The notes below the pieces were generated by a model, which was given only the letters and a program-made list of their open reading frames with translations, made no database searches and had not been told where the DNA came from. A DNA stretch of 64,000 nucleotides, taken from the NCBI RefSeq assembly GCF_023074835.1, contig NZ_JALLGW010000001.1:1612001-1676000 (forward strand), in the 5' to 3' direction. Positions 7,013 to 15,549 of this stretch are shown in pieces; position 1 is the first letter of the stretch, and each line of letters begins with the position of its first letter. The position numbers were made by a program, and so were the translations under genes. The DNA comes from Halomarina salina (lineage in GTDB: Archaea > Halobacteriota > Halobacteria > Halobacteriales > Haloarculaceae).

Positions 7013-8740
7013 TCAGGCGAGGAAGACGTGTCGGGGTCGGTCGGTGAGGATGTCGCGACCCCACTGGACGGTGTTGCGGAACGCGTCCGAGCGGAAGAAC
7101 TCCATGGCGTCCTCGCGGGCGCGCCACTGGCTGGCGATGAACATGTCGTTCTCGTCGGCGAGGTTCACCATCAGGTCCGTCTCGTCGTGGCCCTCCATGT
7201 CGTCGAGCAGGCCACCGACGGTCTGGAACTTGTCGACGAACTCCTCGCGGTGCTCGGGTTTGACGGTGTAGAACATCCCCATCGTGCCGAAGCCGCTCTC
7301 CTCGCCCGCGCGAGCGACGATACCGGGGAGGTCGGCGAGGAACCCGGCGGCGGTGTCCGCGGCGCTCGACGTCTCCCAGATGCTCACGACGGCGTAGCGG
7401 TCGGTCGCCTGCCCCTCGTACACCGAGGTCCGGACGTGGGTGTCGTAGCGGTCGAACCCGTCCGAGAGGTCGTCGACCTCCTCGGTGAGCGTCTCGCCGT
7501 CGGCCTCCGAGTAGAGGACGATTGCGTAGACGTCCTCGCCGTGGGGTTTGCCGGCGTAGATGTCGAGGTTGGCGAGTTCGCCGCGGATGTCGTCCTCCTC
7601 CGCTGCCTGTTCCGTTCGCGTCGTCGCGCTCGCCCCGCCTCCGAGCGGACCGGTCTCGGTGCTCGTGACGCCGGGCAGGTCGGCGAGGAAGCCGCTGGCG
7701 GTGTCGGCGGCGCTGCCGGTCTCCCAGACGCTCACGACGACCGTCCCCTCGTCGGTCGACTCGACGGTCGTGCCGAGGTGGCTGTCGTAGTGCTCGAAGT
7801 TCCCGCGCAGGCCGTCGACCGCCTCCTCGACGTCGTCCGCGTCGGCGTCGGAGCGGACCAGTACCGCGTGGGCGTCCTCGGGCGCGTCGATATCGACACC
7901 GAGCGCTTCGACGTCCTCGCGCAGACCGTCCTCGACCCCCTCGTCGCCATCGTCGCCCGTCTCGGTGGGAATCTCCTCGCCCGCGAGGAGGGCGGGCAGG
8001 TCGCTGGCGGGGAACCGACGGCCGAAGTAGAACTCGCCGAAGTCGGCGTACTTCGAGGAGGAGGGGTCGAAGCGCATCTCGTACAGCAGGTCCTTGATGT
8101 CGGTGGGGTCGTCGGCGAACAGCGTCACGCCCCACTCGTAGTCGTCGAGGCCGAGACTGCCGGAGATGATCTGACTCACCTTCCCCGCGTAGCCCCGGCC
8201 GATGTCGCCGTGGCCCGCCATGAGGTCGGCCCGCTCGTCGAACGGCAGGTCGTACCAGTTGTACTCGGGGTCCCGGCGCTTGTCCATCGGGTAGAAACAG
8301 ACGTGGTCGGCGTCGGGGAGGTCCGGGTAGATGCGCGACTCGATGTAGCGCTTCAGCCCCTCGTCCTCGATGTCGCCGTCCTCGAAGTAGTCCCGCGCGG
8401 ACTCGGAGTAGCCGGAGGCCTCCGTCACCGACACGTAGGACGAACTCTGGGTGGCGTAGTCGGCGAGCGTCGTCTGCTGGAAGCCGCGTTCGAGCGTGTC
8501 GAGTTCGCGGGTCGTCGGCCGGAGGTGGAGGACCATGAAGTCGGCCTTGTGGCCGAGGACGGAGAAGACGGCCGTCCACCCCTCGCCGTCGTGGTCGGCG
8601 TGTTCGGTGAGGTAGTCGATACCCTCCTCCAGCGCGCGCTGGCGCTTTTCCTCCGGAGCGGCGCGCCAGGCGGCCCAGTTGACCCGTCTGAAGTCGTGGA
8701 GCACGTACCAGCCCTCGTCGGTCCGTGGTGGTTCTGGCAT
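7013..8740 (-). CDS. pitA: PitA-type haem protein: chlorite dismutase-like domain, two repeats, ABM domain
   Basis: 575 aa. Residues 1-250 are a chlorite dismutase/HemQ-like domain: FYPMDKRRDPEYNWYDLPF, MAGHGDIGRGYAGKV, SGSLGLDDYEWGVTLF, EMRFD. His177 in AGHG corresponds to the proximal haem ligand and Tyr150 in YPMDK to the catalytic Tyr of coproheme decarboxylases (by motif). Residues about 270-357 and 384-474 are two copies of one unit, each ending in SxWET.SAADTA.GFLADLPG. Residues about 482-575 are an antibiotic-biosynthesis-monooxygenase (ABM) domain. Cld-ABM fusions are known in haloarchaea as PitA; a role in haem synthesis is likely. The duplicated middle unit makes this copy long. 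Confidence 0.88.
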   Translation of the reverse strand: MPEPPRTDEGWYVLHDFRRVNWAAWRAAPEEKRQRALEEGIDYLTEHADHDGEGWTAVFSVLGHKADFMVLHLRPTTRELDTLERGFQQTTLADYATQSSSYVSVTEASGYSESARDYFEDGDIEDEGLKRYIESRIYPDLPDADHVCFYPMDKRRDPEYNWYDLPFDERADLMAGHGDIGRGYAGKVSQIISGSLGLDDYEWGVTLFADDPTDIKDLLYEMRFDPSSSKYADFGEFYFGRRFPASDLPALLAGEEIPTETGDDGDEGVEDGLREDVEALGVDIDAPEDAHAVLVRSDADADDVEEAVDGLRGNFEHYDSHLGTTVESTDEGTVVVSVWETGSAADTASGFLADLPGVTSTETGPLGGGASATTRTEQAAEEDDIRGELANLDIYAGKPHGEDVYAIVLYSEADGETLTEEVDDLSDGFDRYDTHVRTSVYEGQATDRYAVVSIWETSSAADTAAGFLADLPGIVARAGEESGFGTMGMFYTVKPEHREEFVDKFQTVGGLLDDMEGHDETDLMVNLADENDMFIASQWRAREDAMEFFRSDAFRNTVQWGRDILTDRPRHVFLA

Positions 8741-8856
8741 ACGCGAGCTAGGAAGCGGCCTGACAAGGGGTTTGTGAGTCCGGGCCGACGGTGTCGCCCG
8801 ACTGTCGTCGGTTCGAACGGTGAGTCGGGCGGCCGTTCGGTCGGTCGCGCGGTCGC

Positions 8857-9711
8857 TCAGTTCTCGGTCGGCGAGTCCTCGGTGTTCGGCGTGATTTCCA
8901 CGTTCTGCTCCTCAGCGGTCCTGACCGTGTGACCGTACATGAACAGCGCGACGAAGACGACGCCGCCCACGACGTTCCCGAGGATGGTCAGCGTCTCGAA
9001 GACGGCGTAGTCGGCCAGCGTGTACTCCGCGCCGGCGAGCAACCCGGTCAACACCTCGATGTTGCCCGCGACGCTGTGAGGCAGGTGGGCGAACCCGATG
9101 GTGAACGTGACGATGAAGATGGTGAACAGTCGGCTGATGGTGTCCTGTGCGGACGTGAGGATCCACGACAGCAGTCCCATCAGCCACCCCGCGAACACCG
9201 CGCCCGTGAACGTCGCCAGCGGTGTCAGTGTGATGAACGTGTCGCCGATCTCCCTGAAGGCGCTGAGTTCGATCACGTCGAGTGCGGGGCCAGCGTAGAC
9301 GGCGACGACGGAGAACAGGGCTCCGCCGACGAGGTTCGTCACGAGGACGACCCCCCAGAGGATGCCGAGTTCCCGGAGCGACGCCCGGTCGGTCAGCACG
9401 GGCAACACCGCGAGCGTGGTGTGTTCGGTGAACAGTTCGAGGCGACCGAGGATGACGAAGATGAACCCGAACGTGTAGACGCTCGACGTGACCAGCTTCA
9501 TCGTCGGCTCGTCCCAGTAGCCGGAGACGGCGGTGTGGACCGCGTACAGCATGAACATCCCGATACCGAGGTCGAGTCCGCAGGAGAGCCCCGAGATGAA
9601 CTGCCCGCTCATCGGCCGCCGGAGCGCCATCAACCCCTCCTCGACCTGCTGTTCGAGGATGGTGGTGTAGTCCCGTTGCGTGTCGATGGACGGGTCGTTC
9701 ATGTCGTTCAT
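8857..9711 (-). CDS. Formate/nitrite transporter (FNT) family anion channel
   Basis: 284 aa with six membrane segments. The FNT features are visible: SGQFISGLSCGLDLGIGMFMLYAV (first helix region), the LGRLELFTEHTTLAVLPVL loop, NLVGGALFSV, and the later SVAGNIEVLTG and LGNVVGGVVFV elements, where the paired NxxGG motifs form the pore halves. The family passes formate, nitrite, hydrosulfide or lactate; the ion is not predictable here. Two ATGs (9711 and 9702) are in frame. I used 9711. Confidence 0.88.
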   Translation of the reverse strand: MNDMNDPSIDTQRDYTTILEQQVEEGLMALRRPMSGQFISGLSCGLDLGIGMFMLYAVHTAVSGYWDEPTMKLVTSSVYTFGFIFVILGRLELFTEHTTLAVLPVLTDRASLRELGILWGVVLVTNLVGGALFSVVAVYAGPALDVIELSAFREIGDTFITLTPLATFTGAVFAGWLMGLLSWILTSAQDTISRLFTIFIVTFTIGFAHLPHSVAGNIEVLTGLLAGAEYTLADYAVFETLTILGNVVGGVVFVALFMYGHTVRTAEEQNVEITPNTEDSPTEN

Positions 9712-9770
9712 GTCGTGGGGGTGACCCGGACCTACGACCGTCCCGGCGATACCTGTTGTGCCCGCAGAAC

Positions 9771-11564
9771 TCAGGTCAGCAACTGCGGCCCGAACACCAT
9801 CAGGACGACGCTGGCGAGCATCACGACGCTCACTGCCGTCGTGATGGTGTTCGTGAGCCGCCTCCCGCCGGGGACCGGCAGCCGCGACACCACCGCCTCC
9901 GTCGAGGTCCGCAGGATGTGCCCACCGTCGAGCGGGAACGCCGGGATGCAGTTGAAGAACGCGAGGTTGACGTTGATCCACCCGATCCAGAACAGGACGT
10001 TCGCGAGCAGGAACGTGCCGCCGCCGAGCGCCGACAGCGGCCCCTCCACGACGAAGAAGTTCGTGTAGGGCGCGACGAACCCCGCGAAGTTGTACGGCAG
10101 TTGGCCGACCGCACCGGCCAGCGGCAGGAACAGCGCCGCGCCGATGCGCGCGAAGAACGTCGCGAGGTCGCCGCCCGTCGCCCCGAGGATGTTGAGGTAC
10201 TGCTGGGCGGGGTAGGGGTAGACGCCGAAGTCGTCGACGGCGATACCACCGGTGCCCGGCGGGACGGACGCGCCGATGAGGCCCGCGTCGCTGTTCGGGT
10301 CCTCCTGCAGCGTCACCCGCAGGTCGTGCGGTTGGCCGTCGACGTACACCGTCACGTCGACGGTGTCGCCGGGACTGGTGTCCTCGCGCACCCGCTGGAA
10401 CTCCTCGGTGGTGACGACGCGCTCTCCCGCGAATCGCGTGAGGACGATGGAGTGGTCCGTCGCGTCCGTCGGCAGGTCCGCGTCTTCGAGCGCCGTCGCC
10501 AGTGCGCCGTCGTCGCTGAGACCGGCGATGTACGCGCCGCCGACCACGTCGAAGCTTCCCCTGTCGGTCTGGACGGTCGCTACCGGGCTATCCCGGAACC
10601 CGTCGTAGAACTGGGCGCTCGACCCGACGGACTGCCCGTCGACCGACTGGATGCGCGGCGGGTCGCCGCTCGTGTTCAGGTCGCCGACGACGCTCGGCGT
10701 GGTCCGCGTGAGGATGAGTTCGCGCTGGACCTCCACCTGCCGCTCGCCGGAGCCGTTGTCGACGGTGACGGTGATGGCGCTGTCGGGCGTGTCCGAGAGC
10801 GCCTGCTGGAGGTCGCCCTCGTCCGAGACGTCCTGTCCGGCGACGCCGACGATGCGGTCACCGGTCCCGATACCCGCGTTCGCGGCGGGCGAGTTCGGCA
10901 CCACGTCGCCGACGGCCGCACCCGGTGCGACCCCGATGGCGCCGATGACGGGACCGAACAGCAACGCGAAGGCGACGACCGTCACCGCGAAGTTGTTCGT
11001 CACGCCCGCCGCGAACATCCGGGTCTGGTCGCCCCGGTCGGCCCGCGCCCGGTCGTCCTCGTCGGGTTCGACGAACGCGCCGACGGGGATGAACGCGAGC
11101 AACGCGACGCCCATCGAGGAGATGTTTATGTCTCCGACTCGACAGAACAGGCCGTGGCCCCCCTCGTGGACCACGAGACCGACCAGCAGGCCGAGGATGA
11201 TCTCCGGGGCGACCGACAGCGGGAGGAACTCGTTGACGCCGGGGATGACGAGGACGTTCTGCGGTTCGGTGACCGCGCTCGGCGTCGGGTTCGTGAGCGC
11301 GGTGTACGCCGACAGCAGGACGGCGAAGAAGACGCCGAACATGACGACGAGGACGAGACCGATACCGAAGTTCCCCCACGCCCGCCAGAGTCGTTTCGGG
11401 CGAGAGAGTTTATCGAGGAAAATCTTACCGCGCATCGTGTGGATCGTCGTGATGGGGCCGGAGACGCGCACGGACTCGGGGAGGAGGCCGCGGGCGGAAG
11501 CGGCCATCACGAGGAGGGTGTAGATGGCGATGCCCGCCAGCACCAGCCACAACGTGTCGACCAT
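9771..11564 (-). CDS. Site-2 protease-like membrane metalloprotease with PDZ domains (M50)
   Basis: 597 aa. The zinc motif is H133-EGGH-137 in a membrane helix, with GHGLFCRVGD after it. The second active-site motif, FNCIPAFPLDGGHIL, near the C-terminus supplies the third zinc ligand Asp. Between them lie PDZ-like segments (GVAPGAAVGDVVPNSPAANAG and a second GxxV/PGDTVDV segment). At least six membrane segments flank these. S2P-type proteases cut substrates inside the membrane, often releasing transcription factors; the target is unknown. Followed closely by the FNT gene on the same strand. Confidence 0.9.
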   Translation of the reverse strand: MVDTLWLVLAGIAIYTLLVMAASARGLLPESVRVSGPITTIHTMRGKIFLDKLSRPKRLWRAWGNFGIGLVLVVMFGVFFAVLLSAYTALTNPTPSAVTEPQNVLVIPGVNEFLPLSVAPEIILGLLVGLVVHEGGHGLFCRVGDINISSMGVALLAFIPVGAFVEPDEDDRARADRGDQTRMFAAGVTNNFAVTVVAFALLFGPVIGAIGVAPGAAVGDVVPNSPAANAGIGTGDRIVGVAGQDVSDEGDLQQALSDTPDSAITVTVDNGSGERQVEVQRELILTRTTPSVVGDLNTSGDPPRIQSVDGQSVGSSAQFYDGFRDSPVATVQTDRGSFDVVGGAYIAGLSDDGALATALEDADLPTDATDHSIVLTRFAGERVVTTEEFQRVREDTSPGDTVDVTVYVDGQPHDLRVTLQEDPNSDAGLIGASVPPGTGGIAVDDFGVYPYPAQQYLNILGATGGDLATFFARIGAALFLPLAGAVGQLPYNFAGFVAPYTNFFVVEGPLSALGGGTFLLANVLFWIGWINVNLAFFNCIPAFPLDGGHILRTSTEAVVSRLPVPGGRRLTNTITTAVSVVMLASVVLMVFGPQLLT

Positions 11565-11630
11565 TATCGTATCCGAAGAGAGAGGTGGCTATGAGGCTTG
11601 TCCCTCGGGCTGGAGACGAACCCATACGTA

Positions 11631-11691
11631 CTGGAGTCCCGACCGGCGACTCCTCGAAAGCCCCCGGACGCTTTCGAGGTCACAACTCCAG
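11631..11691. other. Nested perfect inverted repeats, possible structured RNA or terminator
   Basis: In the 170-nt space between the S2P gene and lysS, an outer 7-bp stem CTGGAGT (11631-11637)/ACTCCAG (11685-11691) encloses an inner 10-bp perfect stem CCTCGAAAGC (11652-11661)/GCTTTCGAGG (11670-11679) with an 8-nt loop. No open frame fits. lysS ends just beyond it (reverse strand), so it may be a terminator or processed 3' structure of the pyrH-lysS transcript, or a small RNA. Confidence 0.4.
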
Positions 11692-11734
11692 CGAGAACGT
11701 CGCGACTCGATTCAGAGAACGGTCCGTTACGAAC

Positions 11735-13438
11735 TTACGCTTCCCGACGAAGCCGCTCGACCACGAACGTCCGGTCGAGGGCGGCGAGGAACGGACCGAG
11801 TCGCGGTCCCTGTTCCTCGTTCAGGAAGAGACGGTAGCCGAGCGTGAAGAAGTCGCCCACCTCGACGTCGTTGTCGCGGGCGCTCTCGTACACCCGTTCC
11901 TGGACGGCCTCGTCGTCTCGACCGTCCGCCTCGATGAACGCCGCGAGCGCGTCGAGCGCGGCGGCCTCGTTCTCGGAGACCTCCACGTCGGGCAGGTCCT
12001 CGGCGAGGCGGTAGTTGTACTCGTTGTCCGTCTCCACGGCCCAGGTTCGGGCCTTCTCGACGCGGGCGAGAGCGTCGTCGACGGCCCACGGCTCCGCGTC
12101 GTCGGCGAGGTGACCGCTCCGTCGGGCCATCGTCTCGCGCAGGTCGTCGTCGTCGGTCATCCCGAGGACGGCCGCGAAGGTGTACGGGATGCGCTCGACG
12201 CCCTCCCGGACTTCGCGTACGCACATGGGGTACGCCCGCTGTGCGAGCGCCCGGTCGCGCTCCTCGACGCTCACGTCGCCGAAGTAGCCGCCCTCGAACC
12301 GGTCGAACTCGTCGACTAGCTGGTCCAGCCGGGAGACGTCGAAGTCGCGGGCGCGCTTCGGCTGTTTGGTGAAGAAGTAGCGGAACACCTCGACCTCGAG
12401 CATCGAGAGCACGTCGTCGACGGTGATGACGTGGCCCGACGACGAGGAGAGCGCCTCGCCGTTGTAGGTGAACCACTCGTACACCATCGGGACGGGCGGT
12501 TCGGCGTCGAACACCTCGCGGACGACGCGCTCGCTGGAGGGCCACGACCCCTCGGCGTGGTCCTTGCCGAACGGTTCGAAGTCGACGCCGAGGACGCGCC
12601 ACTGGGCGGGCCACTCCAGCCGCCACGGGAGTTTGCCCTCGCGGAACGTCGCCGTCCCCTCGTGGCCACAGCCCTCGATGGTGCGGTTGCCCGCCTCGAT
12701 GTCCGAACAGCGGTAGTCGACCGTCCGAGCGTCGAGGTCGACGCCCGTCACGTCCTCGGTTATCTTCCCGCACTCGGCGCAGACGGGGTTGAACGGGACG
12801 TACTCCTCGTCGACCTTGTCCTGGTACTCCGAGAGCACGTCGCGGACGGTGTCGGCCTTCGCGAGCACTTCGCCGACGACTTCGTCGAACGCGCCCTCCT
12901 CGTACAGGTCGGTGTTCGACCGCACTTCGATGGGGACGCCCATCGCCTCCGCCATCTGTTCGAGCAGTTTCGTCTGGTGCGCACCGAAGGAGTCACAGCA
13001 GCCGAACGGGTCGGGGACGCTCGTCAGCGGGTGGCCGAGGTTCTTCCCCAGTGCGCCGGGGTTCTCGGTGTCGCCGAGACCGACGATGTCCCAGTCGAGC
13101 GTCGAGAGCGTGCGCGGCACCTTGCGCAGTGGGTCCCTGTCGTCGGAGGTGAACACCTGCCGGACCTCGTGGCCACGGTCCCGCAACGCCTCCGCGACGA
13201 AGTAGCCGCGCATGATCTCGTTGAGGTGGCCGATGTGAGGGACGCCCGAGGGCGAGACGCCGCCCTTGACGATGATGGGGTCGTCGGGGTCTCGGGCCTC
13301 TATCTCGTCCGCGATGGCGTCGGCCCAGAACACGCGGTGACCCTCGCTCGACTCGTCTTCTTCCCCCTCGTCGGCCGACAGCGGGTCGGCGTCGAACGCG
13401 TCGCCGGAGTCCGGCGTCTCGTCCGCATCGGAACTCAC
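11735..13438 (-). CDS. lysS: Lysyl-tRNA synthetase, class I
   Basis: 567 aa. Class I (archaeal) LysRS: the HIGH signature is PHIGHLNEI (residues 67-75) and the KMSKS-equivalent is EALSSSSGHVIT. Cys-rich zinc elements (NPVCAECG, later GCGHEG) sit in between, and the C-terminal half is an alpha-helix cage for anticodon binding. It attaches lysine to tRNA-Lys. Residues 1-33 are an acidic, disordered extension. The start is GTG at 13438, overlapping the pyrH stop codon as GTGA, so translation is probably coupled to pyrH. Confidence 0.96.
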   Translation of the reverse strand: MSSDADETPDSGDAFDADPLSADEGEEDESSEGHRVFWADAIADEIEARDPDDPIIVKGGVSPSGVPHIGHLNEIMRGYFVAEALRDRGHEVRQVFTSDDRDPLRKVPRTLSTLDWDIVGLGDTENPGALGKNLGHPLTSVPDPFGCCDSFGAHQTKLLEQMAEAMGVPIEVRSNTDLYEEGAFDEVVGEVLAKADTVRDVLSEYQDKVDEEYVPFNPVCAECGKITEDVTGVDLDARTVDYRCSDIEAGNRTIEGCGHEGTATFREGKLPWRLEWPAQWRVLGVDFEPFGKDHAEGSWPSSERVVREVFDAEPPVPMVYEWFTYNGEALSSSSGHVITVDDVLSMLEVEVFRYFFTKQPKRARDFDVSRLDQLVDEFDRFEGGYFGDVSVEERDRALAQRAYPMCVREVREGVERIPYTFAAVLGMTDDDDLRETMARRSGHLADDAEPWAVDDALARVEKARTWAVETDNEYNYRLAEDLPDVEVSENEAAALDALAAFIEADGRDDEAVQERVYESARDNDVEVGDFFTLGYRLFLNEEQGPRLGPFLAALDRTFVVERLRREA

Positions 13439-14115
13439 GGCACGACCTCCGTCCCCTCGTGGTCGCCGTCGGCGATGGCGCGGTAGACACGCTCGGGGTC
13501 CTCGCCGTCGAGGACGAGCGTGCGGGTCCCGGAGCGCTGGACTATCTTCGCGCCGAGCAGGTCGATGGGCGCGTTCGACCCCGCGGTCATCTCGATGTCG
13601 CCGATGATGTCCACGAGTTCCTCGGTCGCTATCTGGTCGTACTTCTCCGCGTCGGGGTTCTCGCTCGGGTCGGCCGTGTAGACGCCGTCGACGCTCGTCG
13701 CGAACACGAGCAGGTCCGCGCCGACGGTCTCCGCGAGCGCCGCGCTGACGGCGTCGGTGGTCTGTCCCGGAATCATCCCGCCGAGGACGGGCACGTCGCC
13801 CCGGTGGAAGGCGACGGCGGCGTCCTCGTACCCCTCGGGCGGTGTCGGGGCGGCCTTCTCGCCCAGTGCGGCGATGAGGAGGCGTGCGTTCAGGCGCGTG
13901 ACGCCGATGCCGACCTGGTCGAGCGCCATCTCGTTTGCGCCGAGTTCTCGCGCGGTCACGATGTAGTCGCGTGCGACCCCGCCACCGCCGACGACGACGC
14001 CGAGTTCGACGCCGTCGTCGAGGAGCGATTCGATGACGTCCGCGTACGCCGCGACCCGCCCACTGTCGAGTCCCGGCGCGAGGACGCTTCCGCCGACAGA
14101 AACCACTGCTCTCAT
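13435..14115 (-). CDS. pyrH: Uridylate kinase
   Basis: 226 aa, archaeal-type UMP kinase of the amino-acid kinase fold. VVSVGGSVLAPGLD is the N-terminal phosphate loop, followed by VVVGGGGVARDYI, GVTRLNARLLIAALG, GMIPGQTTDAV and the ATSVDGVYTADP nucleotide-binding segment. It makes UDP from UMP and ATP. It heads the two-gene unit with lysS; stop and start overlap by 4 nt. Confidence 0.95.
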   Translation of the reverse strand: MRAVVSVGGSVLAPGLDSGRVAAYADVIESLLDDGVELGVVVGGGGVARDYIVTARELGANEMALDQVGIGVTRLNARLLIAALGEKAAPTPPEGYEDAAVAFHRGDVPVLGGMIPGQTTDAVSAALAETVGADLLVFATSVDGVYTADPSENPDAEKYDQIATEELVDIIGDIEMTAGSNAPIDLLGAKIVQRSGTRTLVLDGEDPERVYRAIADGDHEGTEVVP

Positions 14116-14190
14116 TGACTGCGGGTAGCTCTGTGCGGCGTTTAAGAGTTGTCAAGGAGTGCGCGGCATGAGTGAGCGAGTGTAGCGAGC

Positions 14191-14248
14191 GAACGAGCGC
14201 CGCGCAGAGGCGAACGGCGACCGAAGGGAGCCGTGAGCGGCGTGGTGT
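14191..14248. repeat. 58-bp direct repeat, copy A
   Basis: It matches copy B (14300-14357) at 57 of 58 positions, offset by 109 nt. The unit contains internal inverted segments (CGCCGC ... GCGGCG outside, ACGGC ... GCCGT inside), so each copy can fold into a long hairpin. It starts with GAACGAGCGC and ends with GGCGTGGTGT. Confidence 0.85.
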
Positions 14249-14299
14249 CACGTATGGTAGTCGGACCGAATAAGCGAAACCACTGGTAGCGACCAACGG

Positions 14300-14357
14300 G
14301 AACGAGCGCCGCGCAGAGGCGAACGGCGACCGAAGGGAGCCGTGAGCGGCGTGGGGT
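14300..14357. repeat. 58-bp direct repeat, copy B
   Basis: Second copy of the unit at 14191-14248, differing only near the end (GGGGT for GGTGT). The 51 nt between copies are unrelated to the repeat. It has the same hairpin-forming ability as copy A. No third full copy was seen in the window. Confidence 0.85.
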
Positions 14358-14459
14358 GTACGGATTCTGCAGGATGAGCGCGGTTTCGGCTCGTGACAGC
14401 TCCTGGGTGTCCACTACAGCGTGACAAACCTCAAGCCGTCGGGCGGGCGTACTCGAACC

Positions 14460-15278
14460 ATGCACGTCGTCTCTGTCATCGGGTCCGACTCGTCGACGCT
14501 CGTCGAACGACTCGTCGAGCGACTCGCCGTCGAGGGTCGCGTCGCCACCGTCTCGAACCTTCCGCAGTCGCCCGCACCGGGGTTCGAGGAGAGCGTGACG
14601 TTCGGCGGTGCGGGTGCAGGCGTGACGTACGGTCTGGGGGACGGCTGGACCGCGCTCGGAGACGACCGTGACCTCTCCGACGTCGTCGACGACTGCGCGC
14701 CGGAGTACGACTACCTGCTCGCCGACGGGTTCCTGGAGGCGGACCTGCCGACCATCGTCGCCGGGAACCGCCCCGAGAACCCCGGTATCAGGGGTCTCAT
14801 CCTCGCCACCGTCGACGCGGAGACGGCCGACCTGGACGAACTCGTCGACGTGGTCGAGGGGACCGAACCGCACGAGACGCTCGACTCGCTCGTCGCGGCA
14901 GTCAAGCGCTCGCCGGACGCCGAACGCTCGGGAGCCATCGCCACGTTCACCGGGCGCGTCCGGGCGAAGGATGACGACGACGACGCCCGGACCGAACTGC
15001 TGGAGTTCGAGATGTACGAGGGTGTCGCCCAGGAGACGATGGCGACCATCTCGCGGGAACTGGAACAGCGCGACGGCGTGTTCGAGGTGCGGATGTACCA
15101 TCGCTCGGGGGTCGTTCGCGACGGTGAGGACATCGTGTTCGTGGTGGTGCTGGCGGGTCATCGAGGTGAGGCGTTCCGGACCGTATCGGACGGTATCGAC
15201 CGTCTGAAGGACGAAGTACCCATCTTCAAGAAGGAGGTGACCACGGACGAGGAGTTCTGGGTCCACGAACGGTCCTGA
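14460..15278 (+). CDS. moaE: MobB-MoaE fusion: molybdopterin synthase catalytic subunit with MobB-like N-terminus
   Basis: 272 aa. Residues about 1-125 resemble MobB (VVSVIGSDSSTLVERLVERLA, later YDYLLADGF), but the loop GSDSSTL lacks the Gly-Lys-Ser/Thr of a Walker A motif. Residues about 130-272 are MoaE: IATFTGRVR, LEFEMYEGVAQE, MYHRSGVVRDGED, VVLAGHRGEAF and the lysine-containing VPIFKKEV active-site strand. MoaE transfers sulfur from MoaD thiocarboxylate to precursor Z to form molybdopterin. MobB normally binds GTP in guanine-dinucleotide cofactor formation. ATG at 14460. Confidence 0.88.
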   Translation: MHVVSVIGSDSSTLVERLVERLAVEGRVATVSNLPQSPAPGFEESVTFGGAGAGVTYGLGDGWTALGDDRDLSDVVDDCAPEYDYLLADGFLEADLPTIVAGNRPENPGIRGLILATVDAETADLDELVDVVEGTEPHETLDSLVAAVKRSPDAERSGAIATFTGRVRAKDDDDDARTELLEFEMYEGVAQETMATISRELEQRDGVFEVRMYHRSGVVRDGEDIVFVVVLAGHRGEAFRTVSDGIDRLKDEVPIFKKEVTTDEEFWVHERS

Positions 15279-15549
15279 CACCGTTCCTAAATTATTTCAT
15301 GGAAAATAACACGGCCATTACACCCGCAGGAGGTAATTAACGCCGTGAAACAGTCGCTGGCCACTCCTTTGATTCATATAGTATATGATAAGAATAAAAA
15401 ATCGAGAGAGGGTTGTGAAACGTCTAAGAAAATTTGAGAGCTTCGTGAAAGGTCGGCGAGCGCTTTTTCGAACTCGAAATGGGCTGAAGCTATGTTAAGA
15501 TTCTCTCCGTTATATACTCCCTCCGGAGAAAGCAGGGGTGAGGTCAGAG
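15279..15549. other. AT-rich intergenic region with the DUF7123 promoter
   Basis: This 271-nt stretch is markedly more AT-rich than the coding DNA around it. The TATA-like GTTATATAC at 15509-15517 lies 33-41 nt before the ATG at 15550, which predicts a short leader. A GGTGAGG sequence just before the start could act as a ribosome binding site, unusual in this mostly leaderless set. Upstream runs of A and T (15370-15440) hold no supportable gene. Confidence 0.55.

Larger units (their letters stand above)
14116..14459. other. 344-nt intergenic region holding two direct repeats
   Basis: Between the divergent pyrH and moaE genes. It holds two 58-bp direct repeats (separate entries), AT-poorer spacer sequence and no convincing open frame. 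A run of AGTGAGCGAGTGTAGCGAGC just before the first repeat is of the simple GAGCGA type common in haloarchaeal spacers. The moaE promoter side (about 14420-14459) lacks a clear TATA element. Confidence 0.6.

Noticed and set aside
7028-8932. Long open frame on the + strand opposite the PitA gene
   Set aside because: Its product has shadow-frame composition (Val/Glu/Arg/Gly-rich, no domain), while the reverse strand encodes clear Cld and ABM motifs.
11581-11720. Possible tRNA gene in the spacer between the S2P gene and lysS
   Set aside because: Strong stems are present, but there is no T-arm GTTCRA motif and no cloverleaf or acceptor pairing; kept only as an unassigned structure.
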